The position numbers were made by a program, and so were the translations under genes. The notes beneath the pieces were generated by a model. That model did no database searches. It had not been told where the DNA came from and was given only the letters and a program-made list of their open reading frames with translations. A stretch of DNA of 47,191 nt from the NCBI GenBank assembly GCA_013178375.1, contig JABLXQ010000045.1:1-47191 (forward strand). Direction: 5' to 3'. The number at the start of each line of letters is the position of its first letter. The stretch's first letter is position 1. This stretch comes from Gammaproteobacteria bacterium (GTDB lineage Bacteria > Pseudomonadota > Gammaproteobacteria > Pseudomonadales > Ketobacteraceae). This document shows, piece after piece, positions 24,938 to 33,886 of the stretch.

Positions 24938-27253
24938 TCAGAAATCGTAAGTAAGTGTCACGAAGCCCGAACGGCCCGGCGCCACGTACACGAACGGCAC
25001 CGCGCTGCGGTACAGCGCATCATAATACCGCTCATCCGCCGCGTTCAGCACGTTCAGCCGCGCTGCCAGCTGCTGGGTGATCTGGTATTCCGCCAGCAGA
25101 TCGAAACGCCAGTAGTCGGGAATCTCGCTCAGCTTGCCAGTGGCCGGGATCGGCGCCGCCGCCCAGGTTCCACCGTTGACTTCATCCCGGTAAGTGGCGG
25201 TCATGCCCAGCGCGAACTTGTCGGTGACCTCGTAGCGGTTCAGCAGAGTGAGGGATTTCTCCGCCACGTTCGCCAGCTCCAGGCCGATATTGTCCGGGTT
25301 TGCGGAATCGGTGATTTCAGTGTCGATATGGCTCACGCCACCGGCCACGCTCCACGCGTCGGTGACATTGCCTGACACGCCCAGTTCTGCACCGTCCACG
25401 CGCGCCTCGCCAGAGTTACCCCACACACCTGGAATACCGGGGCCTGCACTCGGCGCCTGTTCGCGGGCATCATCCTTGTCGGTACGGAAAATCGCAAACG
25501 TCAGCAAGGCATGACGATCAAACAATTCCCACTTGGTACCGATCTCGTAATTGCGGTTTTGCTCCACGCCCAGATCTTCGGTCTCGGGGCCCAGCGCGCC
25601 ATAAGCCGTGGCGGTGCCGTCCACCTGCTCGCCCACCGGGTTGGAGGAGGATGCAATCGACGCATAGATACTGCCGTTGACCCGCGGCTTGTACACCAAA
25701 CCCAGATGACCGTTGATGAACGTGTCCTTGGTGTCGGCTATGGATGCAACGTCGACATATTCATTGATCGCCACCTGCCGGTCCAGTTCGTAATAGTCGT
25801 AGCGCACGCCACCGAATACCTGCCACCAGCGGTTGATTTCCAGCGTGTCCATCGCGTACAGCGCTTTCGAATTCAGCTCGGTGCTGGTTTCGTTGGGGCT
25901 GGTGCCAATAGTGCCGGACCAGGCGTTGGGATCGGGATTGTAAAGATCCAGCGTGATATTGCCGGCGGCATTGGTGGGCAAAAAAGCCGGCGGCCGGTTG
26001 GCCATTTTTTCATTGGTCAGTTCAAAACCCAGCACCAGGGTGTGCAGCATGTCGCCCTGTTCCAGCTGCGTTATGAAGTTGGTGGCATGGCCGATATAGG
26101 TGTTGTCCTGATCGCGGTTCTTGGGGCTGGATACAACGGTTTCTGCCACAAAATCTGGGCGGCTGGGGGCGCCGGCAATGTAGCTGTTGTTGGTCTCGCC
26201 ATAGCGGGTCAACGAATTCACGCGCCAGTCATCATTGAGCTGGGAATCGATCTTGAAGGTGAAAATATCGGCCTGCGTTTCCCAGAAATCCCGCGTGGTC
26301 TGGCCATAGAAATTGTCCAGATCCACTTTGGCGGGGCGGTTGTTGGCCTGGTCGTAGGGAATACCCCAGTCCGGCATGGCGTCCGTGTTCAGGTGATAGT
26401 AGTCCACCACGATATTGGTTTCACTGCTGACGTCATAGCGCAGTGCCAGCGCGGCACCCTTGCGCTCGTCGAACACTTCGTCGCGGCCCGCCACTTCAGT
26501 GTCGTGGTACAGCACGTTGGCCCGCACGGCAACGCTTTCGCCCAGCTGCTCGTTCGCGTCCACCGTCATACGCTTGTAGTCGTCAGTACCGGCACCCGCT
26601 TCGACAGTGGCGAAGGAATCCATCTTCGGCATTTTTGTAACGCTGTTGACAGCACCACCCGTGGTGCCACGGCCAGCAAACGTCGAACTCGGTCCCTTGG
26701 AGATTTCAATCTGCTCCACCGCGAAGGTTTCGCGCGACAATACGCCGGGATCGCGCAGGCCGTCCACGAACACATCGTTGCGCGCCTCGAAGCCGCGGAT
26801 GATGAAACGGTCGCCGTAGGTGTTGCCGCCTTCACCGGTGCCCAGGGTCACGCCAGGCTGCACCCTCATCACTTCCTTCATGGAGTTGGCGCCCATCGCC
26901 TTCATGGTTTCCTTGGGAATCGCAATCACCGTGCTGGGCTGGTCCAGAATCGGGGCAGTGCGCTTGGCTTCACCCGAGCGGTCCACCTTGAACGGCGCGG
27001 CGGGGTCGGAATAGGGATTGGCGTTGCCTTCCGCCGCATCCACCGTGTCGCCCCGCACGGTGACCGCATCCAGGGTCACCACTTCTTCTTTCGGCTTGTC
27101 AGCCGGCTTTTCGGCTGCCGCCTCTTCCGCCATGCCTGGCTGTACCACACCGCTGAGGGCCAGCAACGACAGCGACAACAGATCGCTGCGGCGCAGGCCG
27201 GCAGACTGGCGCAAACTGAAAGGCGCGACTTTTCCCACAGGTTTTTTAGACAT
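24938..27253 (-). CDS. piuA: TonB-dependent siderophore receptor (PiuA/Fiu type)
   Basis: An outer-membrane receptor of 771 residues importing ferric siderophores, probably of catecholate type, with energy from TonB. I start it at ATG 27253 ([16 protein letters not shown]), which has AGGGG eight bases upstream; the frame extends to 27325 but without a secretion signal. After the signal region a TonB-box-like TLDAVTVRG is visible, followed by a plug domain ([37 protein letters not shown]) and a beta-barrel ending in GFVTLTYDF with the terminal aromatic residue needed for membrane insertion. The adjacent piuC gene supports the PiuA/Fiu subgroup. An iron-regulator-like site lies upstream. The exact siderophore cannot be read from sequence. 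Confidence 0.92.
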   Translation of the reverse strand: MSKKPVGKVAPFSLRQSAGLRRSDLLSLSLLALSGVVQPGMAEEAAAEKPADKPKEEVVTLDAVTVRGDTVDAAEGNANPYSDPAAPFKVDRSGEAKRTAPILDQPSTVIAIPKETMKAMGANSMKEVMRVQPGVTLGTGEGGNTYGDRFIIRGFEARNDVFVDGLRDPGVLSRETFAVEQIEISKGPSSTFAGRGTTGGAVNSVTKMPKMDSFATVEAGAGTDDYKRMTVDANEQLGESVAVRANVLYHDTEVAGRDEVFDERKGAALALRYDVSSETNIVVDYYHLNTDAMPDWGIPYDQANNRPAKVDLDNFYGQTTRDFWETQADIFTFKIDSQLNDDWRVNSLTRYGETNNSYIAGAPSRPDFVAETVVSSPKNRDQDNTYIGHATNFITQLEQGDMLHTLVLGFELTNEKMANRPPAFLPTNAAGNITLDLYNPDPNAWSGTIGTSPNETSTELNSKALYAMDTLEINRWWQVFGGVRYDYYELDRQVAINEYVDVASIADTKDTFINGHLGLVYKPRVNGSIYASIASSSNPVGEQVDGTATAYGALGPETEDLGVEQNRNYEIGTKWELFDRHALLTFAIFRTDKDDAREQAPSAGPGIPGVWGNSGEARVDGAELGVSGNVTDAWSVAGGVSHIDTEITDSANPDNIGLELANVAEKSLTLLNRYEVTDKFALGMTATYRDEVNGGTWAAAPIPATGKLSEIPDYWRFDLLAEYQITQQLAARLNVLNAADERYYDALYRSAVPFVYVAPGRSGFVTLTYDF

Positions 27254-27371
27254 TACAAATCCCCTATCCCGGTCAATGGACAAATGTAAGAACGATGGCT
27301 GTAAGCTGGTGCAGGCAAGAATCACGCAGAAAAATTGATGCTTCTCTCTAGCATCCGCGACACGTGAAACA

Positions 27372-27400
27372 AATAATAACTATTCGCGAATGATAATATT
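27372..27400. promoter_or_regulatory. Candidate Fur-binding site upstream of piuA
   Basis: An AT-rich tract about 120-150 bases upstream of the piuA start contains AATGATAAT (27389-27397), identical to the centre of the Fur consensus, next to the perfect palindrome ATTCGCGAAT (27382-27391). Aligned to the 19-base Fur box the match is about 13 of 19 by hand. Iron control is expected for this gene pair. The site is somewhat far from the start codon, but the promoter was not located. Confidence 0.5.
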
Positions 27401-27460
27401 AAGCGTTACGATGTCAATCTCTAATTGACTGCTTTTCAGACCGTGAAACAAAAGAGCAAC

Positions 27461-27487
27461 AAAAAACCCCGCACGAAGGCGGGGTTT
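27461..27487 (-). terminator. Rho-independent terminator of the MORN-repeat gene
   Basis: Read on the minus strand, AACCCCGC, a short CTTCGT loop and GCGGGGTT are followed by an uninterrupted run of T residues. It sits about 27 bases past the stop of the leftward MORN-repeat gene and insulates it from piuA. Confidence 0.88.
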
Positions 27488-27513
27488 GGAGGGTCAGACT
27501 GGCCCGGTGCAGG

Positions 27514-28734
27514 TTACTGGGCGGGAATCACGAACTCCCCTTCAGACACCACGCGCTTGTCGCTGCCCACGTTGCCATTGGGGTAGCCGGTGAAGGAGAA
27601 CAGACCCACCAGCTTGCCGCCTGCATCCTTCAGGATTTCCAGCTTGCCAGGCTCCGCTGCCGAGATGCGGTAACTGGTTTCTTCACCCTTCTTCTGGATG
27701 GAACCCTTGAAGTACTTCAGTTCGTAGACGCCAGGGCCAACATATTCGTCCACCATGATGGTCACTTCGAACTCGCCGCCCTTGGCACTGATACGCATGG
27801 CGCCGAATTCATTCAGATCCTTTTCCACCGTCAATTTGGGCAGGTTGTCGCTCTGGCCGGCAGCGCCAAAGTTGTGCTTGAAGAAGAACTGGGTGCCATC
27901 GGCGCGGGTACCACGGCCAGTACGGGGATCTTTCGGTACCGGGGGGGCTACCGGCTTGGGCGGGGCTGCGGCGATCGCTGCAGCAGGCGCAGCAACGGCA
28001 GCAGCCGCTGCGGCAGGCTTGGGCTCCACTTTTGGTACCGGCTTGGGCTCAGGCTTCGGCACTTCCGCCACGACCAGCTTGCCATCCTTGAATTCACAGG
28101 GCGTGCTCTGGCCGGCCTTCACGCAGGTGCCCTTGCCGGCAGGACTGGTGCCATTGCGCACCGGGCCGGTATAGCGGGTGCCATCGGCCAGTTCCACCAT
28201 GGCATTCGCGGGCGCGCGGTCGTCCACCCAGTTGCCGGTGGCCACGCTGCCGTCCCGCAGGCTGACCCGGAATTCACCGGATTTCTTGCCGCCCTTCCAG
28301 CTGCCTTCGAATTTATCGCCGGCCGGTGTGGTCAACACGCCCTTGCCCTGACGCACGTTGCTGGAAAAGTTACCCTTGAAGATCTCGCCCTTGGCCGAGG
28401 TGAAGGTGCCCTCGCCCTGCATCTTGCCTGCTACCCAGTTACCGTCGTACACGTCACCGTTGGCCCAGGTCATCTTGCCCTGGCCGTTTTCCTGGTTGTT
28501 GCTCCAGTTGCCGTCGTAGCGGTCACCGGCCGGAGTGGTGAATACGCCATGGCCTTCCCGGCTGCCGTCCACCCAAGTGCCGTCATACACTTCACCCCGG
28601 CTGGAGGTGAATTTGCCTTTTCCATGAAAACGGTTGAAGGCATTGCGCTCGCCTTCGTATTCGATGCCAGCCAGGGTGGTCGAGCCGGCCATCAGGAGAA
28701 CCATTCCTAGAGAAACAAGGGTTTGAAGCTTCAT
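27514..28734 (-). CDS. Secreted MORN-repeat protein
   Basis: A 406-residue exported protein. I start it at ATG 28734 (MKLQTLVSLGMVLLMAG), giving a signal peptide cut near TTLA and a GGAA ribosome site; a frame reaching 28776 has no support. Residues about 25-160 hold five to six MORN repeats of 23 residues, for example YDGTWVDGSREGHGVF, YDGNWSNNQENGQGKM and YDGNWVAGKMQGEGTF. MORN repeats form elongated beta-hairpin arrays that bind lipids or proteins. A Pro/Lys/Ala linker (about 215-265) leads to a C-terminal beta-rich domain (about 280-406) that I do not recognise. The gene is monocistronic, with its own terminator and an upstream inverted repeat. Periplasmic location is inferred from the signal peptide and lack of a lipobox. 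Confidence 0.82.
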   Translation of the reverse strand: MKLQTLVSLGMVLLMAGSTTLAGIEYEGERNAFNRFHGKGKFTSSRGEVYDGTWVDGSREGHGVFTTPAGDRYDGNWSNNQENGQGKMTWANGDVYDGNWVAGKMQGEGTFTSAKGEIFKGNFSSNVRQGKGVLTTPAGDKFEGSWKGGKKSGEFRVSLRDGSVATGNWVDDRAPANAMVELADGTRYTGPVRNGTSPAGKGTCVKAGQSTPCEFKDGKLVVAEVPKPEPKPVPKVEPKPAAAAAAVAAPAAAIAAAPPKPVAPPVPKDPRTGRGTRADGTQFFFKHNFGAAGQSDNLPKLTVEKDLNEFGAMRISAKGGEFEVTIMVDEYVGPGVYELKYFKGSIQKKGEETSYRISAAEPGKLEILKDAGGKLVGLFSFTGYPNGNVGSDKRVVSEGEFVIPAQ

Positions 28735-28792
28735 TGCATATTTCCAGTGAGTGTAAACAGTCGAGACAACCACCATGGTCCGCCATTTTGCT

Positions 28793-28819
28793 GCATATTC
28801 AGAATGTTACCGAATATGC
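28793..28819. promoter_or_regulatory. Inverted repeat upstream of the MORN-repeat gene, possible operator
   Basis: GCATATTC (28793-28800) and GAATATGC (28812-28819) are perfect inverted copies separated by 11 bases, about two helical turns centre to centre, 59-85 bases upstream of the MORN gene start. This geometry suits a dimeric regulator. The rest of the 254-base gap 28735-28988 is AT-rich with no reading frame of note. Confidence 0.45.
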
Positions 28820-28988
28820 CTAACATTTATAGCAAAGACGGTGGAATAAATACATGACCGCAAACGCTTCGGCGTCCACGATCGTTCCCTCCCATCCGTT
28901 AGCACTTCCCGCGCTTCGAATTTGTTTATTTAAGTAACATAGCTACCAAAAGCGTAGCCAATAACCGGGGTTTCCGCCGGAAACGTAG

Positions 28989-31900
28989 TCAGGCGTTTTC
29001 CTTCACCCGGAACCAGGCGGCGTAGAGTGCCGGCAGGAACAGCAGGGTCAGCGCCGTGGCCACGATCAGACCACCCATGATGGCCACCGCCATCGGGCCG
29101 AAAAAGATGGAGCGCGACAGCGGAATCATCGCCAGCACCGCTGCCAGGGCCGTCAGCACGATGGGGCGGAAGCGCCGCACGGTGGCACCCACCACTGCCT
29201 GCCAGCGGTCGATGCCGGCGGCGATATCCTGCTCGATCTGGTCCACCAGGATCACCGAGTTGCGCATGATCATGCCGCTGAGGGCGATGGTGCCCAGCAT
29301 GGCAATGAAGCCGAACGGTTTCTGGAATGCCAGCAGGAACCAGGTGACGCCGATCAGGCCCAGTGGCGCGGTGAGGAACACCAGCACCGAACGCGAGATG
29401 CTTTTCAGCTGCAGCATGAGCAGGGTCATCACCACCACCACGAACAGGGGCATGCCCGCCATCACCGAGGCCTGACCCCGGGCGGAATCCTCCACTGTGC
29501 CCCCCACTTCCAGCCGGTAGCCTTCCGGCAACTGGGCACGCACCGGGTCCAGCGTGGGCAGGATGTCCTTCACCAGCGCCGACGGCTGCTGGCCGCCATA
29601 AATGTCGCCGTAGACGGTGACGGTGGGCAGGCGGTCGCGGTGCCAGATCACGCCTTCCTCGAAACCGTATTCAACGGTGGCGACCTGGGACAGCGACACG
29701 CTGAGGCCCTTGTCGGTGGGCACCGCCAAACTGGGCAGCAGTTCCATGCGTTGGCGCTCGCGGTCGGTACCACGCAGCATGATCTCGATGAGTTCGTTGT
29801 TCTCGCGGAACTGGTTGACGCGGGAGCCGGACAACGCGCTCTGCAGGAAACGCGACAGCGCGGCCGTGGTGACGCCCAGCGCCCGCGCCCGTTCCTGGTC
29901 GATGTTCAGGTAGATCACCTTGCTGGGCTCTTCCCAGTTCAGGTGCACGCTGGAGACATAGGGATTCTCCCGCACCTTGGCCGCCACCTGCCGGGCCAGA
30001 TCGCGCACCACATCGATATGCTCGCCTGACACCCGCAACTGGATCGGATACCCCACCGGCGGACCGTTCTCCAGGCGCGAGATGCGGGTGATCAGCATGG
30101 GGAATTCCTGCTGCATGGTGTCGATCAGCCAGCGCCGCACGTCCTCCCGCTCCTCGACGGTTTTGCAGCGCACCACGAACTGGCCGAACCGGCTGGACGG
30201 CAACTGCTGGTCCAGCGGCAGGTAGAACCGGGGCGAACCCGTGCCCACATACGCCACATAATTGTCAACGCCAGGCTGGGTTTTGAGCTTTTCCTCCAGC
30301 CGCTTCATCTGCTCCTCGGTGGCCTTGAGGGAAGAGCCTTCCGCCAGCTTCAGATCCACCACCAGTTCCAGCCGGCCCGAGGGCGGGAAGAACTGCTGCG
30401 GTATCAGCCGGAACAGTGCCAGCGAACCCACGAACAGGGCCAGCGTGGTAAGGATGACCAGACCGCGCCGGCGCACGCACCACTCCACTACCACGCGCAC
30501 CCGCTGGTAAAATTTCGTGGAATAGGGATCGTGGGCGTGGCCGCCGTGTTTGCCCATGATGTCCGGCAACAGGCGGTCGCCCAGGTAGGGCACGAACACC
30601 ACTGCCGCCACCCAGGACGCCAGCAGGGCAATGGTCACCACCTGGAAAATGGACCGGGTGTATTCGCCGGTACCAGACTGGGCAGTGGCGATGGGCAGAA
30701 AGCCCGCCGCCGTGATCAACGTGCCCGTGAGCATGGGAAACGCCGTGCTGCTCCAGGCAAAACTGGCTGCCTTCAGGCGGCTGAAGCCCTGCTCCATCTT
30801 CACGGCCATCATTTCCACCGCGATGATGGCATCGTCCACCAGCAGGCCCAGGGCCAGCACCAGCGCGCCCAGGGAAATCTTGTGCAGGCCGATCTCAAGG
30901 TAATGCATGGCGGCGAAGGTCATCGCCAGCACCAAGGGAATCGACAGCGCCACCACCAGTCCGGTACGCAGCCCCAGCGAGGCAAAACTCACCACCAGCA
31001 CGATCACCAGCGCTTCCACCAGTACCCGCACGAACTCGCCCACGCCGGTTTTCACCGCCGCCGGCTGGTCCGACACGCTGTGCAGTTCCATGCCCACCGG
31101 CAACGTGTTCTGCAGCCGGGCCGATTCCTCGCGCAGGGCCTTGCCGAGCACCAGGATGTCGCCGCCCGCCTTCATGGATACGGCAATGCCGATACCGTCC
31201 TTGCCCATGAAGCGCATGCGCGGTGCCGGCGGATCGTTGAAGCCGCGCCGCACAGTGGCCACGTCGCCGATATGGAAAGTGCGGTCACCCACCCGGATCG
31301 GGAAATTGCGGATTTCCTCCACCGACTCAAACCGGCCGGACACCCGCAACTGCACCCGGTCGGACCGGGTTTCAAAAAAGCCGGCGGAGGACACTGCGTT
31401 CTGTTCCTCCAGCGCCTGCTGCACCTGCGCCATCGACAGGCCAAGAGTGGCGGCCTTGACGTTGGACAGCTCGATCCAGACCTTCTCGTCCTGCAGGCCG
31501 ATCAGCTCCACCTTGCCCACGTCCTTCACCCGTTGCAGTTGCAGCTGCAGGCGGTCGGCGTAATCCTTCAGCACGGCATAATCAAAGCCATCGCCGGTCA
31601 GGGCGTAGATATTGCCAAAGGTCGTGCCGAATTCGTCATTGAAAAAAGGACCGATGACACCGGGCGGCAGCGTGTGGCGGATGTCGCCCACCTTCTTGCG
31701 CACCTGATACCACAGATCGGGAATCCTGCGGTTATTGAGATTGTCGAGAGCGACGAAGGTCACCACCGATTCGCCGGGGCGGGAATAGGACATGACGTAC
31801 TGGTATTCGCCGGTCTCCATCACCTTCTTTTCTATGCGCTCGGTGACCTGGCGCGACACTTCCTCGGCACTGGCACCGGGCCAATCGGAACGGATGACCA

Positions 31901-32039
31901 TGGCCTTGAAGGTGAAGGGCGGGTCTTCACTCTGACCCAGCCGGGTGTATGACATCGCGCCCGCCACGGCCAGTACCAGCATGAAATACAGCACGATCTG
32001 GCGATTTCTCAGCGCCCATTCCGACAGGTTGAAAGACAT
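28989..32039 (-). CDS. RND efflux transporter inner-membrane pump (MexK/TriC-like)
   Basis: A 1016-residue RND pump that uses the proton gradient to expel hydrophobic compounds through a tripartite envelope channel. The family plan is complete: first membrane helix near RNRQIVLYFMLVLAVAG, two large periplasmic loops, and two groups of membrane helices. The proton-relay aspartates are present in LLVDDAIIAVEMM (about 401-402). The C-terminal half has the expected GFIAMLGTIALSGMIMRNSV segment. The adaptor gene is five bases upstream on the same strand; no outer-membrane channel gene is present in the window, so the pump probably borrows one, as MexJK does. It belongs to the group with MexK and TriC rather than AcrB, judged by its N-terminal loop (SDWPGASAEEVSRQVTERIE). 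Confidence 0.93.
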   Translation of the reverse strand: MSFNLSEWALRNRQIVLYFMLVLAVAGAMSYTRLGQSEDPPFTFKAMVIRSDWPGASAEEVSRQVTERIEKKVMETGEYQYVMSYSRPGESVVTFVALDNLNNRRIPDLWYQVRKKVGDIRHTLPPGVIGPFFNDEFGTTFGNIYALTGDGFDYAVLKDYADRLQLQLQRVKDVGKVELIGLQDEKVWIELSNVKAATLGLSMAQVQQALEEQNAVSSAGFFETRSDRVQLRVSGRFESVEEIRNFPIRVGDRTFHIGDVATVRRGFNDPPAPRMRFMGKDGIGIAVSMKAGGDILVLGKALREESARLQNTLPVGMELHSVSDQPAAVKTGVGEFVRVLVEALVIVLVVSFASLGLRTGLVVALSIPLVLAMTFAAMHYLEIGLHKISLGALVLALGLLVDDAIIAVEMMAVKMEQGFSRLKAASFAWSSTAFPMLTGTLITAAGFLPIATAQSGTGEYTRSIFQVVTIALLASWVAAVVFVPYLGDRLLPDIMGKHGGHAHDPYSTKFYQRVRVVVEWCVRRRGLVILTTLALFVGSLALFRLIPQQFFPPSGRLELVVDLKLAEGSSLKATEEQMKRLEEKLKTQPGVDNYVAYVGTGSPRFYLPLDQQLPSSRFGQFVVRCKTVEEREDVRRWLIDTMQQEFPMLITRISRLENGPPVGYPIQLRVSGEHIDVVRDLARQVAAKVRENPYVSSVHLNWEEPSKVIYLNIDQERARALGVTTAALSRFLQSALSGSRVNQFRENNELIEIMLRGTDRERQRMELLPSLAVPTDKGLSVSLSQVATVEYGFEEGVIWHRDRLPTVTVYGDIYGGQQPSALVKDILPTLDPVRAQLPEGYRLEVGGTVEDSARGQASVMAGMPLFVVVVMTLLMLQLKSISRSVLVFLTAPLGLIGVTWFLLAFQKPFGFIAMLGTIALSGMIMRNSVILVDQIEQDIAAGIDRWQAVVGATVRRFRPIVLTALAAVLAMIPLSRSIFFGPMAVAIMGGLIVATALTLLFLPALYAAWFRVKENA

Positions 32040-32043
32040 CGGG

Positions 32044-33147
32044 TTATCCCCCCGCCGCCAGCTGCACCGGACGGTTGTCGCGGTCCACCGGTTTCACGTG
32101 CTGGCCCGGCAGCAGGATGTGCACGCCCGCCTCCACCACCCAGTCCTGTTCCTTCAAACCTTCCAGAATCGACACCCGTTCCTGGCCGTAGATACCCACG
32201 CGCACCGGCGTGCGCACGACAGTGGACGTGGCCGGGTCCACCACCCATACATATGGATCGCCATTTTCGGCCGTCAGGGCCGACAGCGGCACCGACAAGG
32301 GCACTTCACCCGCTGCCCGCACATAGACGCGGGCGCTCTGGCCCAGCTCCACGGCAATCAACTGTCCGCTGAACGATACCCGCGCGGCAAAGGTGCGCGA
32401 CTGGGGATCAGCAGAGGGCGACACTTCGCGGATACGTCCCGGCAGGTGCTGCCCGGCCTGGGACCAGACCTCGACACTGACTTCCTGGCCGACACGGAAT
32501 TTGTCGATGGCATGTTCCGGCACCCCGATCAGCACTTCCCGCTCGCCATCCACCGCCAGGGTGTACACGGTCTGCCCGGCCGCCACCACCTGGCCCACTT
32601 CCGCCAGCCGGCGCGAAATCACACCCGCCTGGGGTGCCCGCAACACGGAATATTCGGTCTGGTTGCTGGCCACATCGTATTCGGCACGAATCTGCTGCAG
32701 GCGCGCTTCGCCGGCGCGGTACTGGTTCTCCACGCTGTCGTACTGGGACTGGCTGATCATCTGGCGGTTGAGCAGGGTTTTGTAGCGGTCGCGCTCACCC
32801 CTGGCCAGATTGAGATTGGCTTCGGCGGCGGCCACCTGGGCCCGGGCCGCTTCCAGCTGCAGTTTCACGTCTTTCGGATCGAGTTCCGCCAGGGCCTGAT
32901 CCTTCTTCACCCGGCTGCCGACGTCCACCAGGCGCTGGCTGATCTTGCCGCCGATGCGGAATGCCAGTTCAGGTTCATAGCGGGCGCGCACCTCGCCGGG
33001 ATAGGCTGTCATGGAAACACTGGCCGGTTGTGGCTGCACCACCAGTGCGGGCCGCACGACGGACTCCGGCGGCGCGCCATTGCCGCAGGCAACCAGCAGA
33101 AGGGCACAGCAGAAAGGGGCAATACGGCTAAGGTGTCGCATGATCAT
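32044..33147 (-). CDS. RND efflux periplasmic adaptor (membrane fusion) lipoprotein
   Basis: A 367-residue adaptor linking the RND pump to an outer-membrane channel. The N-terminus has a lipobox (LLVACG, cysteine at residue 21), so it is anchored in the inner membrane or held by acylation. Family elements include ARYEPELAFRIGGKI and VDVGSRVKKDQALAELDPKD from the lipoyl-type barrel, a helical hairpin around 100-155, and APQAGVISRRLAEVGQVV on the return strand. The start at 33147 has AAGG six bases upstream; a second ATG at 33141 is possible. It is the first gene of the leftward efflux operon and faces the TetR-type regulator gene across a 97-base gap. Confidence 0.93.
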   Translation of the reverse strand: MIMRHLSRIAPFCCALLLVACGNGAPPESVVRPALVVQPQPASVSMTAYPGEVRARYEPELAFRIGGKISQRLVDVGSRVKKDQALAELDPKDVKLQLEAARAQVAAAEANLNLARGERDRYKTLLNRQMISQSQYDSVENQYRAGEARLQQIRAEYDVASNQTEYSVLRAPQAGVISRRLAEVGQVVAAGQTVYTLAVDGEREVLIGVPEHAIDKFRVGQEVSVEVWSQAGQHLPGRIREVSPSADPQSRTFAARVSFSGQLIAVELGQSARVYVRAAGEVPLSVPLSALTAENGDPYVWVVDPATSTVVRTPVRVGIYGQERVSILEGLKEQDWVVEAGVHILLPGQHVKPVDRDNRPVQLAAGG

Positions 33148-33182
33148 GGATGACCTTTTTATTTGCTCGACGTTTTCAAATA

Positions 33183-33202
33183 ACTATACTTCGAAGTATA
33201 GT
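33183..33202. promoter_or_regulatory. Perfect 20-bp palindrome, probable TetR-family operator
   Basis: ACTATACTTCGAAGTATAGT is a perfect palindrome lying between the divergent efflux operon (start 33147) and its regulator gene (start 33245). The next base on either side no longer pairs. Its TATACT and TATAGT ends resemble -10 elements, so bound regulator could block both promoters. Confidence 0.8.
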
Positions 33203-33244
33203 ATATATACCAAACTCACCGGTCCAGTATCAAGAAAGAGATAG

Positions 33245-33883
33245 ATGAAAGACGCTCCAACTCCCGCTGCACCCGGCCGCCCCAAGGATCTGGCCAAGCG
33301 CAAGGCCATCCTGGAGGCGGCAAAGCGCCTGTTTGTGCGCAACGGTTATGGCAACAGCAGCATGGACGCCATTGCAGCGGAGGCTGGGGTATCAAAACTG
33401 ACGGTGTACAGCCACTTCACCGACAAGGAAAACCTGTTCGCCGCCGCCGTGAAATCCAAGTGCGAGGAACAACTCCCATCCCTTTTTTTCGAATTCAATC
33501 AGCATAGTCCGATTAGGGACTCTTTGCTGGCCATTGGTCACGGCTTTCATGCGCTGGTCAACAGCGAAGAGTCGGTGGCCATGCACCGGCTGATGGTGTC
33601 GCAGGCCCAGCACAACCCGAAACTGTCGCTGCTGTTTTACGAAGCGGGGCCGCAACGGGTGGTGGAGGCGCTGGAAAACCTGCTGCGCCAGGCCAATGCG
33701 GCAGGTTCGCTGCGGATCGCGGACCCGGCGCGGGCGGCGGAACATTTTCTGAGCCTGGTGAAGGGTGCCCACAATACCCGGCGACTGGCGGGAATCGACG
33801 ATCCCCTGCCAGCGGAAGCCGTCGAGCGCCAGGTGCAGGAAGTGGTGGCGCTGTTCATGCGCGCGTTCAGGCCGGACGCTTGA
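33245..33883 (+). CDS. TetR/AcrR-family repressor of the divergent efflux operon
   Basis: A 212-residue regulator. The N-terminal helix-turn-helix is clear: KRKAILEAAKRLFVRNGYG, then MDAIAAEAGVSKLTVYSHF and DKENLF. The C-terminal ligand domain resembles the AefR/MexL type (for example MHRLMVSQAQHNPKLS). It is divergent from the RND operon and shares a gap containing a perfect palindrome, the same arrangement as mexL with mexJK in Pseudomonas aeruginosa. It probably represses the pump and itself until an inducer binds. The gene ends three bases before the stop of the converging MFS gene. Confidence 0.92.
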   Translation: MKDAPTPAAPGRPKDLAKRKAILEAAKRLFVRNGYGNSSMDAIAAEAGVSKLTVYSHFTDKENLFAAAVKSKCEEQLPSLFFEFNQHSPIRDSLLAIGHGFHALVNSEESVAMHRLMVSQAQHNPKLSLLFYEAGPQRVVEALENLLRQANAAGSLRIADPARAAEHFLSLVKGAHNTRRLAGIDDPLPAEAVERQVQEVVALFMRAFRPDA

Positions 33884-33886
33884 TGC

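Noticed and set aside
28970-28984. Hairpin GTTTCC GCC GGAAAC just past the RND pump gene as a terminator
   Set aside because: The stem is six bases with no T-run after it on the minus strand, so termination there is not supported.
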